Below the pieces are notes generated by a model. That model was not told where the DNA came from. It saw nothing but the letters and a program-made list of their open reading frames with translations, and searched no databases. A stretch of DNA of 64,000 nucleotides. It comes from Hofstenia miamia. Lineage: Eukaryota; Xenacoelomorpha; Acoela. Shown piece by piece: positions 47,801-59,866 of this stretch. Location: NCBI GenBank assembly GCA_004352715.1, contig SCFE01000062.1:1151605-1215604 (forward strand), given 5' to 3'. Numbering within the stretch: position 1 is the stretch's first letter; each line of letters begins with the position of its first letter. A program made the translations under genes and the position numbers.

Positions 47801-50800
47801 AATAAAAAAATTATGAATTGATGAAAACGACAGAGTAAATATTTTCTCTGCAGATACACATCGTCGAATCAGACTACGATCAGACACAACTAAAACTGAT
47901 TATAGCGATGGTTATGAAATATTGTTTAAATCTATGCTCTTACAATACATCCTAAATGCCCTTGAAAGCAATTTAAGATTCAGTTGTCTAGCCGCTTTGT
48001 AAGATGCAAGACATATTTCGCAACAACACTCGTAAAAATACACCGATAATGCGAATTGAAAAGAAAAATTGCGTAAAATGTTGGGAAATGGCATTATAAG
48101 ATAAAAGAATTTGGAAATCTGATAATGCTTTAATCTAAAAAGGTTTGGTTTTATGCTCTACTTCTTAAACAAAAAATAATTGTATTACTTCACTTTGAAC
48201 AAAGAGTGCGGAAATTTAAAGTATAGGAATCAATTAAATGTTTTTACGCGTAGTATTAATTATGCAATCCTCATTCAAAGAGTTAAAATTAATATTTTAA
48301 GAAATTTATTCCACAAATTTTACTTTGTTTTAACAAGTAAACAAATGAATTGAGCGCTATTTTTAGGCAGAATTTAATGAAGCGTAGACGAATTTTACAA
48401 AAAAGTTGTTTCATTAAAGAGTGTAGTAATGATAATGCTAAAATTAAAAAATTTCGATTATTTTAAACATGCTACACCAAGAACAAAATTTTAGAGAAGT
48501 CTGCCTCCAGAACCTGTGTAACACTGCACCAGATGTAGTGACAAGTACTTAATACAATCTAAGTGTAATTTAACAAAAAATATGGTAACAATGTTTATAC
48601 TAATATTATAATGTACAACGTGTAGCTGTTACAGCCCTCTAACTGATATGTGAATAAATTTTCTAATGAGCGAATACTTACTAATGCATTGTTGGTAAAG
48701 TCCACATCTCGACTAGTATTCACATGTCATATAAAATTCAGATTAATTTTACCTAACGAACACGTACATGATCTAATCAATAACTATTAGCAAAATATGC
48801 CTAATACCTGTAGGTTAATGGGAGTATCTTACAAAAGAAAATCTAGAATAGGTCTTAAACAGTAATTAAAAATTGAATATAGGGCGTAGGTTGTTTGGGA
48901 TAACAATAACGAAGGCGTTGATAAGTTCAAAATGTAGACTTTCGCATTAAGCGTTTTTCCGAATAAAACATTTAAATTAAATATTTTTCCAAAATAATAG
49001 AGGAAACCGTCTATTAGTAATTGAATCGTATTAGATGTTAATTAAATAAAATCTTTTATTGTCTAAGGTCGCTGCTCATTAGCAGCAAACTCAAGTGAGA
49101 ATAGAAACACTGCTAATTAACCAAGTTTCGTAGCAGGAAAACTCACTAATTCACTAATTATATAATTTAAGTATTCCATAAATAAACACTCAATACTAAA
49201 TATTAAATTTAGCAGGTTTTAATTTCATCATTCGATTTGATTGTCACAAAAAGAAAATTATTTATCTATTTAGGTGTGAATGACAATATTTACTCTAGGC
49301 TAGATTATTTTACGCATCGACTTGTTCAAACAAACACAGTGTTTTTTGACATAATAAGGATTCAATAGTTAATATTCGTTGCAATCGCATTTCCATATCA
49401 TTCACCGGAATTTCACGAATCCTTCAGTTACCCCAAAGGCTACACCTGAAATTTAAAATATAAAAGCGACAGTGACTTTTCCAAGATTAATATAATAGCA
49501 AAAGATCTGTTTAAATCACGTTCATTAGAAAGAGTACTAAAAGTTAAAGGTTTATACCATTGTTGTGGACTTTGGCAGATCTAGGAAATAAACAACTTAT
49601 CTTTTGTGGTAGTATATATATATTGGAAAAAAATTGCTATTAAAATACTTCAAAATAGTTTAGTTGACGTAACTGTGATTACAGACTTGAAAGGCCATCG
49701 CACAGGAATTAGTTTCCAAGCTTAATCTTTATAAAGTTCGTATTTATGGAAATACCCCCATTTCAAACATCAAAAATTATCTCGGCCTAATTTTTTTTAA
49801 ACTTAACTTTGGTATTCAATTTGCCTTAGTAAATTCATTTGCCTCACATGAATGAACTGCAGCACAGATTTGAACAATATAAGCTTTTTCGAAATATTTG
49901 TCAAGTTTCACAACTGTTATAAATTTCTGCCAGCCTGAATTTTTAAACTTCATTAAATGAAGCACATTGAACATGTTCATTTATTCACACGAAACAAAAA
50001 ACTAATTATATAATACTACATCTGCTAAATTAAAATTTTGTATGATTAGAAGTAATAAGTGCTAAGTATCATAGTGTAAACTACAGATGGTTGGAGGAAT
50101 AATATAAGTTTTTAAAATTATTACTACCAACTTCGATGTAATAGTATGTTCCTTAAAAAGGAAAATATCAACACTCGTCTGATATGTTTTTAATATTGAA
50201 TCAAGAAATAATCAAAGATGAAAAAGAATTGTTAGTATGTGCAGTGATTCTAGTTTTTAATAGTTTTTAGATTAGGAATCTCAGGCTTGCTTGACCGATT
50301 CACCCCTTCTACCCTTTGTCAAAATCTCATTCCCCTTCTCATTTCGAAAATTTCAATGTTTCCTGGAGGTGGCTACTATAGATTTACAATTTTCGACCGA
50401 GAGCATCTTCCAGTAGACCTTTTCTCGAAGGTCATAATTCACCCTAAGTGTGAATTTCATCCCAATGAGAACTCTTAGATTAAGGAAACAACAGCTGACA
50501 ATTAGAAAACTACTCTTTCTTTTGCTTTGAAATATATTCAATTCAATTGAAAAATGTTTCTTAATGAAGACTTAGGCCTAAAGTGCATAGGAAAAGTGTG
50601 AATTGAAGTTGTTTTTTATTATTAATCATTAGATGATACTGGTGTTAGATTAAAAGTTTTCGTGAATTCTGAATACGATTGCATTATGAAATATGAAATG
50701 TGACAAGAAATTCTTCAAGTGTTTCGATAAAAAGTCATGCCATGATTTAGCGTCAGATCGCAGCGCCAACACCTTCTCCCTAAACTATCCTCATTTTGCA

Positions 50801-50925
50801 TGGTAGCAACAACTAGCTTCGATCTTCTGTTTTCTGAGCTGCCCTTGTTCCTGCGTGATGTAAGAGGATGAATTTGAAAGAGGACGCAATTTCCTATCCA
50901 ATGGTGTTTTTCAGATTCTAGATAT
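44211..50925. other. Long intergenic region, no gene recognised
   Basis: AT-rich. (TA)n-type runs occur at 44774-44829. The sequence at 47640-47741 ends CCATCTCTG after CCCATGGGTCAAAC; reversed, this resembles a hAT end (CAGAGATGG), but no partner end or duplication was found. No open frame above 76 codons, and none protein-like. Confidence 0.5.
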
Positions 50926-50933
50926 TATTACTA

Positions 50934-51665
50934 TTATTCCTTCTTACTTCTCACAGCTTCATCCCACTTTGGTACTCCTAACTCCTCCAAGTATCTCTTA
51001 TGCTTCTTACTTACTGCTCCTAGTGCTCCTACAACTACCGGAACTACTTCAACCTTCTTAAACTTCCACAGCCTTTCTATTTCCTCCTCTGCTAACTCTC
51101 TGTACTTGTCTATTTTCTCTCTCTCCTTGCTTTCTACATTCCTGTCCTTTGGTACTGCTATGTCTATCACTGTTCCTAATCTTTTCTCTTTGTCTACCAC
51201 TACTATGTCTGGCCTCCGTGCTTCTATCACTTTGCTCGTCTGTATGTTGAAGTCCCACAGTATCTTAACCTTCTCATTTGTGCTCACACCACTTGTCTCC
51301 TGCTTCTAACCCATGCTGCCTGCTCATGCTCCAATGTACCATTTTCCTACCTTGTCATGCCTGAAATTATACTCATTCTGCGCCAACTTCTCACATCCTG
51401 CTATCAGATGATCTACTGTCTCACACTCTTTCTTACATAGCCTACACTTATCACATACTTCTGCTCTTCTGTCTATATGCTTCTTCACCCAGTTCGTTCT
51501 TATTGCTTGCTCCTGTGCTGCCATTATTAGTGCTTCTGTTTCTCTCTTCAGTCCTGCCTTCTTTAACCACTTGTTGCTCTCTTCTCTGTCACACTTTTCT
51601 GTGTTCCTCCAGTATTCTCCATGCATTGCCTTCTGCCTATACCTTGTTTGTCTCTCTGATTCCAT
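50934..51665 (-). pseudogene. R4/Dong-type LINE C-terminal zinc-binding and endonuclease region (broken)
   Basis: Frame 51324-51665 has the CDKCRLCKKECETVDHLIAGC cysteine/histidine motif followed by RHD. Frame 50934-51287 has the restriction-like endonuclease core: RRPDIVVVDK, VIDIAVPKD, EKIDKYREL and EVVPVVVGALG. The RPD, D and K-Y residues of the nuclease are present. A short break around 51288-51323 separates the two frames. The enzyme would nick the target DNA for target-primed reverse transcription. Confidence 0.85.
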
Positions 51666-51980
51666 CCTACTCTGGTATATCTTCTTTCCTTCACTCTCAG
51701 TTGTTATCTACTTTAACTCCTTAGTGACCTCTAGTAGGGATCCTCTAGGTTGCTCTTCTACATATACCTTTAGCCCTAGTGCTTCTGCTTCTACAGTTTC
51801 CTCCACACTTAGCAGCCCTTTCCCTCCCTTATGCCTTGCCATGTACAGCCTATCTACATCTCCATTTAGGTTGAATGCTCTCTCTGCTGCTAGTACCTTC
51901 CTTGTCTCCCGGTCTAATTCCCTCAGTTCATTCTTGTTTCACCTAACTATTCCTGCCGAATATCTCAACACTGGTATCGC

Positions 51981-53702
51981 TCACGTATTAAATGCCTTTA
52001 TGCTGTTCTGCCCATTCAATGCTGACTTCTGTAGTACCTTCCTTATTCTCCTCTTGTATTCATTCCTTAGCCTCATCTTCATTTCCTCGTGATCTGTTCT
52101 ATCTTTCTCTATCACACCTAAGTACTTGTACCCCTCTTTGACTTCCTCAATCTTATCCCCACTGCTCGTCTTCAAACCATCCCCATCCACACACTTGCCC
52201 CTAGTCATTGTCACTGCTTCACACTTTCCTAATCCAAACTCCAACCACGAATCTCTGCTTGCCCTCTCCAATGTCTCAATTTGCTTTGCAACATCTTCCT
52301 TGAACTAGCATACATCTTCAGGTCATCCATGTACCATAGGTTACTCACTGCTCTACCATTCTTCTCCAGTTTATACCATATCCTGTCTCCTTTAACTTTT
52401 CTGTGATAGGGATTAAGCTAACTCAAACAGTAGTGGTGCTAAGCTGTCTCCCTGGAATATGCCTTGCCTAAACCTCAACTTGTGCCCGTCTATCTCAGTC
52501 TGCCATTTTCCCATCTCCCTCTCCAGAAACTCAACCCATTTCCGTGAAACTCCATTGACCTCTAGCGTCCTCAATACCCACCTATGCGATATGCTGTCAT
52601 ACGCCTTCCTGTAGTCTATCCATGCCATTGCTAAGTTTGTCTTCCTTCTTCTACAATTCTCCACTACTGCCTGGTCTATTAACAACTGATCTTTGCATCC
52701 TCTCGTCTTTGTCCTACATCCCTTCTGCTCTTCTGGTATCAGCCTGTTCTGTTCTAAGTAACATGCCAGCCTACTTGAAATCACAGAAGTTAGTAATTTC
52801 CAAGTTGTTGCAGACATGTTATTGGCCTGAAGTTGCTTGCCTCACTGCCTTTCTTTGGGTCCTTCTGTATTAGTAATGTCCTTCCCACTACCATCCACTC
52901 TGGATACCCACTCACCACACACTCCTCCAATGCTACTGCTAGTCTCTCATGAACACTTGTGAACTTCTTCAGCCAATACCCATGTACCTCATCTCTGCCT
53001 GGCGCCTTCCAATTCTTCATCTTCTTTAGAGCCTCCTTTAGCTTTGCAGTTGTGATTGCTTCTTCTTCTTGTCTGAACCCCTTCTGCATCTGCTCACTGT
53101 CTATCACTGGTCCCTCACTTCCCCATATATTCTCCCAGAGCCTTACTGTATCTTCGCCTGCTCTAGCTGTAGCCTTTTCTCCTGCATTTAGTTCTTCGTA
53201 TAATCGTCCTTCTTAGGCCTCAAACTTCATGTTGTCTCTTGCTTGCTTTGCTAATGCCCTATATTTTCTCAATTTCTCAGCTTCTGCAACTAATCCCTAC
53301 TTTAGCTCTTCTCTTGCAGGTTCTATTGTCTTCCCTTTACCTACCCTGCACCTGTCCTGTAGCCTTACTTGTCCTGATCTTCCCTATTTGCTGCCTAATC
53401 TTTGCCGCTTTATTCTCAATTCTTCTTTCCCATGCTGGCTTTCGGTCTCCCTTATCTTCTTGTTGCCTTTTCTTCTTCATGTCCATGCCTACATTCTTTA
53501 GCACTTCCCATGCGACTGCATACACTAAGCTATTTACTTCTGTAACACTCCTAGCATTTATCCTCTCCAACACTTTATTGATCTTTGCTGTCTCTACTGC
53601 TAGCTTGCTTTTCTTAACTCCTCTTGGAACTGGCAACCTAGTTCTCTCACCTATTTCTTCCTTCATCATTTCCTTGATTGCTGCTTCAGTTTCTGCGTCC
53701 AC
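51981..53702 (-). pseudogene. R4/Dong-type LINE reverse transcriptase (broken)
   Basis: Open parts 53337-53702 (acidic/basic N-terminal region), 52790-53107 ([33 protein letters not shown]), 52413-52817 ([35 protein letters not shown]) and 51981-52271 (GKCEAVTM, GYKYLGV). The catalytic YMDD lies at 52322-52333, between two open parts. The [18 protein letters not shown] and YMDD set is characteristic of the R4/Dong lineage rather than of Jockey or CR1 elements. At least three frame breaks or stops make it non-functional. Confidence 0.87.
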
Positions 53703-53766
53703 TGGTTCTGCTTCTTAGGCCACTTCTGCCTCAACGTCTATCACTTCGTCTTCCCTTTGCTTAGCT

Positions 53767-54182
53767 TATTATTATTATTATTTCTTACTTCGCACAGCTT
53801 CATGCTGGTATTCCTCTGAGCTCGGGGAACTCACCAGTTCCCAGGGAGTCTGAGAGCTTTCCTCAGGACTCTAGCTGTACCTAACAATGCTGCCTTCTGT
53901 GCTATCGTTCCTCCCCACTTTGGTACTCCCAACTTCTCCAAGTATCTCTTATGCTTCTTACTCACTGCTCCTAGTGCGCCTACTACTACTGGGACAACTT
54001 CAACCTTCTTTAACTGCCACAGCCTTTCTATTTCCTCTGCCAACTCTCTCTACTTGTCTATCTTCTTTCTCCTTGCTTTCTACATTTCTGTCCTTTGGTA
54101 ATCTTTTCCCTTTGTCTAGCACTAATGTCTGGCCTTTGTCTAGCACTACTATGTCTGGCCTCCGTGCTTCTATCACTAGTTC
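53767..54182 (-). mobile_element. Second R4/Dong-type LINE copy, 5'-truncated, head-to-tail
   Basis: The minus strand begins abruptly at about 54182 within the endonuclease region (an EARRPD-type start), repeats the EEIERLW, VEVVPVVVGALG and KKHKRYLE motifs at 53831-54043, continues into a longer 3' region (LGTARVLRKAL) and ends in AATAATAATAATAATAA at about 53767-53785. It carries a small internal tandem duplication of the TCTAGCACTA-TGTCTGGCCT segment near 54114-54160. It is the same family as the copy at 50926 but a separate, short insertion. Confidence 0.85.
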
Positions 54183-55683
54183 AAAATTGTTTCATTAAGT
54201 AATGTCCTACATTATCCTGCCCCTATAATGATTTATGTTAAGATTTCTTAAAAAACATCTGTCTATATCGCTTCTAAAAACAATGTAAACCCTTTTCGAG
54301 ATTTAAAATTTAATGTAGAAACGAATAAAACTAGTTTGAAGCCAATCGGAACATTATTCGCTAAACAATCTAAGTTTTTGGAAGGGCGTGCCCCCAAAAG
54401 TATTTTTATTAAAAAAACTCAAGATATGATTGTGTTCAGAAAATTCAATGTGGATTTAACTTATTGCTCAATCTATTTCTTATATACCAAAAAATCAGTC
54501 GTTTTAAAAATTTTTTTGCTTAATAATACTTCTATGAGTGAATGGATGCTAAATAATAGGTGCGACAGTATACGTATACGTATACCATTGTTATACATAT
54601 ACTATACGCATACTTGATGTATACCAATATTGCTTGTATAGGAGTATACCTATGTATACTTTTTTATGGCCTAAGACAACCCTTAAACTAAACACATTTG
54701 TACTCATCCGTCATATAAGCCCAACGTGCCAACCCTTTTCACAAATCAGAATAAATCAGAAATACGGAAATAGTAACACAAATAATAAGAAAAACGTTCT
54801 CATTATGACATTGCTAGCTGCTGCCCACTAGTAGCTTGTTATCATTATTAAACCCCGCGCCGCGATACTATTCATATACTACACGTATTCTATACATGTA
54901 TTCTATACGTATACACGGTATACCATTTAAATCGTATACGTATATCGTCCGTACACTACTAAATAATTGCGATGATTCGTTGCAAACGAGGCAGGGTTCT
55001 AAAAATAAAATGCTTCAATGAGCAATACAATAAATGTTTGTTATAGTTTAAAATAAATAATAATTACACTCGTTTGCAGAGCCTACGGTCTATAAACAGA
55101 GTCAAGAAAACATTTTAGAAAAGAAATAAATACAATTATACGCTTTATACAAACAGTTTCACCAATAAAAACAAATGAATTTTTAAAATAACTTATACTC
55201 TAGAGAATTAGCCAGAAGTTGTTATCACGAAGCGCCTCGGTCGCCGATAAGAAAAACAACAGGTATTGAAATTATTTGAATTAACCATTCCGAATGGACA
55301 CATGTCAAACTACGGATTCACGGAAAAATAACGGAAATTGGAATACGGTTAATGCAAAAATTAATTATTTATACGTGATTCATGGTGCTACGCCACTCGA
55401 GAATGAAAATTGGAGAATTAAAATCCATTCATTCGAAATCAATTAACTTTATAACACAATTTTAATTAAGCAACTTTTTTAGAGACATTTTATATTCAAT
55501 TGTTGAGATAGATGTCTTTTAAAATTTAATGTAGACGAAGGAAATTTGAAAAGTTAATTGAATTTATTGTGAAAGAAGTGTTTAGCTTGAAATGGCTTTT
55601 GGCAATACACCAGAACAAACCAACTGTCAAATTTAAAAGGGTTAATGCATATTATTTAAGTGTGAAAAGTATCTGTATCTCAC

Positions 55684-55725
<42 letters not shown>

Positions 55726-56169
55726 CTAGAGTAACAAGGTTACTGCTTAATATATAAATAACTGTTTACTAAATAATCTGCTTGCCTGCAATACCGTATA
55801 TGATTATTAACGGTTGTCTTAAACAAGAAATGTTTCATAAATTCAATCGTATCATATTTTTTTGATCAGCCGGGATTCTTCCAAAATTCAGATTTTTCAG
55901 ATTGTGAAGCATTACACTACAAATTATATATCTTTAATACCAAATGTCGCACTTCCGAAAATTCTTACTACAGCACTGGAAATTTAAATAGAGCCCCCTG
56001 TTTTTTTAGTACAAAACTTTGCGAATTGCATAGTTCTTAGACCTAAACATATAAATGAATAGCATTTTCAAATAGAAAACACACAACAAACTCTTTATTT
56101 CAGAACAAACAATCCATCATATATAAAATTGATTTTTGACAAAGTGGGGTATGGAAATAGAACTGGAGG
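54183..56169. other. Intergenic region with GTATAC-rich patches and a TAA microsatellite
   Basis: Two patches at 54567-54660 and 54866-54955 are unusually rich in the palindrome GTATAC and related TATAC words. (TAA)13 lies at 55686-55725. No gene is recognised. Confidence 0.55.
55686..55725. repeat. (TAA)13 microsatellite
   Basis: About 13 perfect TAA units. It is the kind of site that Dong-type LINEs use, but it holds no insertion here. Confidence 0.97.
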
Positions 56170-57010
56170 CAGTTAATAGAACAAACTTTTGAAAAAGAAC
56201 TAATTGATTTTAAATAGTTTGTGATATTACCTTTTATGCATTGAAAATTAATGAAATGCTTTTTCATGGAAAGAGCAAGCTTTTTATATTGCTTTCGTGA
56301 GATTATCCCAGGCAACAAGAATTTATTTTTTAAGATCACTAGTATCAACACATTGCTTCCCATTTGGAAAAACAGCTTTGAATAAGTCACTTCATGCGTA
56401 TTACATATAATTTAGACGAGGCTCTTTGCTGGCCGTTGCCAAACAGGCATATTCAATTCATGTAGCCAAAACTTTTGTTTTATAATTGGAACAGCATTGT
56501 CTGTGGAAACAGATAATTTCCCGTATAAAAGTCACCAATAAAGGGCAGGAAAAAAAGTCTAAGTGTTTTGAATATTAAAAAAAATTCCGACTGTACTTTG
56601 AAGCTAAAGGCCCTTTAAATCATCAGTAATTTGCATCCTTGCTCTATTTTGCAAAGGAACATATATCTTGGCAGTCACAATCATCAAAATCATCAAAATG
56701 AAAGTTTTTTTTCATCAGACCATATTATCTCGTTCCATTTCCTATCCCAGTAAAGCTTCTTCACTCAATCTTGGGCGAGCTAGTTTATGATTTTTGGTCA
56801 AAGGTGGTATAGGTTTCCTCTTCTCATGTATTTAGTATATTTCGCACTTGCCATGTATTAACGGGGACATCCAATGTGCTGGTTAGTTGAGTTGACGGCA
56901 TTTTTCCTTTAATAGCCTCTCATGCTAGCAATATACTTATCGATGCTGATACCTTTGACTTCTTTCCTCCTCGTTGTTTACCTTTTGGGTCCTATTTGAA
57001 AATGCTACTC
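56170..57010 (-). pseudogene. Tc1/mariner-like transposase relic
   Basis: In shifting minus-strand frames one reads, in order: DPKGKQRGGKKSK near 57000, a helix-turn-helix style STQLTSTLDVPVNTWQVRNIL near 56850-56910, KRKPIPPLTKNHKLARPRL near 56770-56820, IIWSDEKK with the first catalytic Asp near 56720, DNAVPIIKQKFWL with the second Asp near 56490, then LNMPVWQRPAKS followed by a stop where PDLNPIE is expected. The tail includes FPNGKQCVDTSDL and SMKKHFINFQCIKG. This is the Tc1-like DDE layout with many frameshifts and a lost third acidic residue. Clear terminal repeats were not found, so the element's borders are unknown. Confidence 0.82.
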
Positions 57011-58029
57011 ATTGAAATTGTTAGATTTAAAAAATATGCAATTCCCGAATTTTTATGCCAAAGAAACAGTGTGGCTACATTTGAATTTCCAGCACAGCAA
57101 TTGCTACTGAACACAATAAACAAATGGGCCAGAGCAGTTTCCAACGCTGTTATGGTGTTATCGTATAGCAAGTGAAAATTTCATATAGTAAATTCATAAG
57201 TTTATTTCTGGTCTAGCATTGAGATGAAATGTGCTTAAACTATACACATATTTATAATGTTGAGTTAGAGAACTCTAAGCTACACAGCCAGAATTTTAGT
57301 TTAAACATATTTGTACAAATTAAAACTTATAAGGAAATCAAAGTAATTCAGATTCCTTAGATTCCAATTTCATTTTTTTCAGGTCCAAATAAATTGGACA
57401 CCTTAAGTTGTGATCTGCAAGAATACCTGAAAACAGTATTCCACACTATACACACCTATAATCTGAAAGATCTATGGATAATAAAGAATTGCACACCATC
57501 CCTCAAAAGGTACACATCAACAAATTGTGTTTGAAGAAGGAGTTTTCATGTTATGAATATTGCGAAATTTACAACAGTGCGAATGAAGTTTAGTAGATGA
57601 CATGTCAAATTAGGTTAACTCAAATGCTTTTAAAACATCTAACACCCACTACCACTTGACTTTGATCTAACAAGAATAACAAGGTAATTCTTTGAGCGGA
57701 TATTTGTTTGATCTATATGTATAAATGTGACAAAATCTCACATTCGATTTGAAACGAGCTGATAGTTTAATAAAACAAGTTGAATTCTGAATTCGAATTG
57801 ATAATTTTGTCTCTTTTAAAAAGAAACTACAACTCCCTAATGTTCTTCATAAAATTCTCACATATATGGAGTCATGCGTGTTTTCCATATAATTAACAAA
57901 TAATGTTAAACTGAATAAATGTCACTACAAGCTCAAAGATGTTGCAGTTTTTAATGTATACCAATTAGGGCTTTGCCCTGTGGCGAAATACCAGACAAAA
58001 TCGCAAATATTTACTAATCAAAGCTATTG
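57011..58029. other. Intergenic region, no gene recognised
   Basis: AT-rich; the right part may include an unseen end of the Tc1-like element (GGTCCAAATAAATTGGACACC near 57382 is palindromic). Nothing else is seen. Confidence 0.45.
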
Positions 58030-58037
58030 CACCGCAT
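58030..58037. repeat. Left 8-bp target-site duplication CACCGCAT
   Basis: Identical to 58815-58822 on the other side of the hAT element. Confidence 0.9.
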
Positions 58038-58814
58038 CAGGGATGTATATTTCGTGTTTTTTCCCTCAATTAAACAAGTTTTTTTTGTTTTTTTTAATAA
58101 ATAAAAAACAACAATTATTCTTTTAATTGTTTTTAAATAAAAGAAAGTTTTTGGGCTTTCACAACGCCAAGATTTGCCCTAACTGTGCCATAACTCAATC
58201 CCATTGTTGATAAGTGTCTCTCAAGTCCAGCAGAATTGCACAGAGCCGATCCCAACTTTTCAGCCGTATTTGCAAAGGTGGCATCAAAACCGAGACGAAT
58301 ACCTGCTTTCCACCAAGCACCAGGCGATGAAATACCTATACCAATAAAACCAAAATAAGGTGGGTGATCTGCCACAAAACGTGTAATTTCTTCCATCATG
58401 TGATCTTTGCTAAGATCTTTAATGTAAGAAATAGCAGTGGTGATTTCCGCGAGACACAGAGATTTTCCTTTATATCTTTGGTCTAAGAGATTAGCTGTCA
58501 GAATCACAGGTGCTATAGCTTGTTTGCTTCGCTTTAGTATTCATCAGGTATCTTTTCTTTCAATTCCGACCATATTTCTACGACGTCACCAAGTAGGCAC
58601 GAATTAGACTGCTGCTTATAAAAAATGTGTGTATCTGTTAACTAAATCAATGTAATTACCAATAAATTTAAATCATCCAGTGTATTGAGTCCGGTTGCAT
58701 TTCCTATTCTAATCAGAAGTGCATAAGAAAAAAACATGGGTTTTTTTTCAAGTTGTTTTAAACAGTGTTTTTTTCATCTGTTTTAAACTGTTTTAAACAA
58801 ATTTGACATCCCTG
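58038..58814 (-). mobile_element. hAT element, internally deleted (777 bp)
   Basis: The left end is CAGGGATGT and the right end is ACATCCCTG, perfect 9-bp inverted ends, flanked by a perfect 8-bp duplication CACCGCAT. Inside is the C-terminal part of a hAT transposase on the minus strand. The rest of the transposase is absent, so this is a deletion derivative that would need an enzyme from elsewhere. Confidence 0.92.
58133..58620 (-). pseudogene. hAT transposase C-terminal fragment
   Basis: The open part 58133-58507 includes ANLLDQRYKGKSL and ends with the hAT dimerisation signature LGSALCNSAGLERHLSTMGL followed by a Gly-Thr-Val-Arg/Leu-Gly-Val segment and VKAQKLSFI. Upstream, in other frames to about 58620, a LLGDVVEIWSELKEKIPDEY segment continues the domain before a stop. 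The DDE core is missing. Confidence 0.85.
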
Positions 58815-58822
58815 CACCGCAT
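58815..58822. repeat. Right 8-bp target-site duplication CACCGCAT
   Basis: Matches 58030-58037. Confidence 0.9.
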
Positions 58823-59821
58823 CCGGAACAGAATAACCGTACCGTAATAGATTTGATAAATATGCATAGAGGACTTTATAACGTTACATTTTCTATATAA
58901 TAAACTTGAAGTATAAAATTACTACCAATTGTGGAAAAACCCTATTCCAGTAAACAAAACCACATTTTATATTTAAAAATTTGTTTCTGGTTTTTATGCT
59001 CTTTTCCATTTCAGGATTTGTTTACTGAAAGTACTCTTCTTAGAAAATCGTAAAAAATTGGACTTTTTATTCCGAATAATGTATTGAGAACATAAAGCTT
59101 ATGATTATTTCATTTCTCGTAAAGAAATGTTTTCTTGCCTTTTCAAATTCAGGTGTGCTCTAAGAGTGCCACATGCCATCTCCAAGACATCTGACACTAA
59201 TGTTCGGGTTATTTTCACAAACTCTTTGTCAAACACCAATCGAAAACTTATTGGCTATCAATATAAACGCGAAACAGTTTTGTAGGCATCAGTAAATATG
59301 TTGTCAGTGCATAATGGGTATTTGGACATAAACTTGTTTAAATCGTTAAATACAATTTTATTATTTCCGTGATGTTTTGGAAACTTCAAAAGGACTTAGA
59401 TATCTGTCACACTTACAATGATGAGTTATGGTCATTGCTGAACAATGGAGAAATTTAATTACATGTCTTTAAAATGTCGGATAGATTCTAAAATTTCATA
59501 GCAGTCACCAAGGAAAACCGAATCACACTAAGGTTTGTCGAGTCCTTTTGAAATGTGCGCAAAAATTCTAGAACGTCCGATTCCGATCATTTGAATTGCA
59601 ATTTCTCCATAAAGCAATGAACAGGGTGAGATCTTTTGGACAGTTTTCTAACAATTAAAACAACTTTGCCCAATTTCCAACAAAAAAATTGCTTGATATG
59701 AATTAGTCCAGCCCATTTAAAACGACAATTATTTCTGGAAAATATCACGATTGTGTGGTGTAAATTAGTTATAATTAAATGTTCTAAACTCGGGATTTAA
59801 AACATACCACACTAGATTAAT

Positions 59822-59866
<45 letters not shown>

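Larger units (their letters stand above)
50926..53766 (-). mobile_element. R4/Dong-type LINE with restriction-like endonuclease, decayed copy
   Basis: Reading the minus strand from 53766 to 50926: an N-terminal basic region, reverse transcriptase, a Cys/His motif, and a C-terminal restriction-like endonuclease, the order of R2/R4-type LINEs. The 3' end is followed by AATAATAGTAATAATA, and the 5' end abuts the TAA tail of a second copy. Dong and relatives insert into TAA repeats, which fits. Stops and frameshifts separate the open parts. Base use is richer in C/T on the plus strand than in the surrounding DNA, giving many hydrophobic shadow frames on the other strand. Confidence 0.88.

Noticed and set aside
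51503-53718. Several plus-strand hydrophobic open frames (for example 51571-52092 and 53239-53718)
   Set aside because: They are antisense shadows of the LINE coding strand, Leu/Ser/Cys-rich because the true strand is rich in Lys/Glu/Gly codons.
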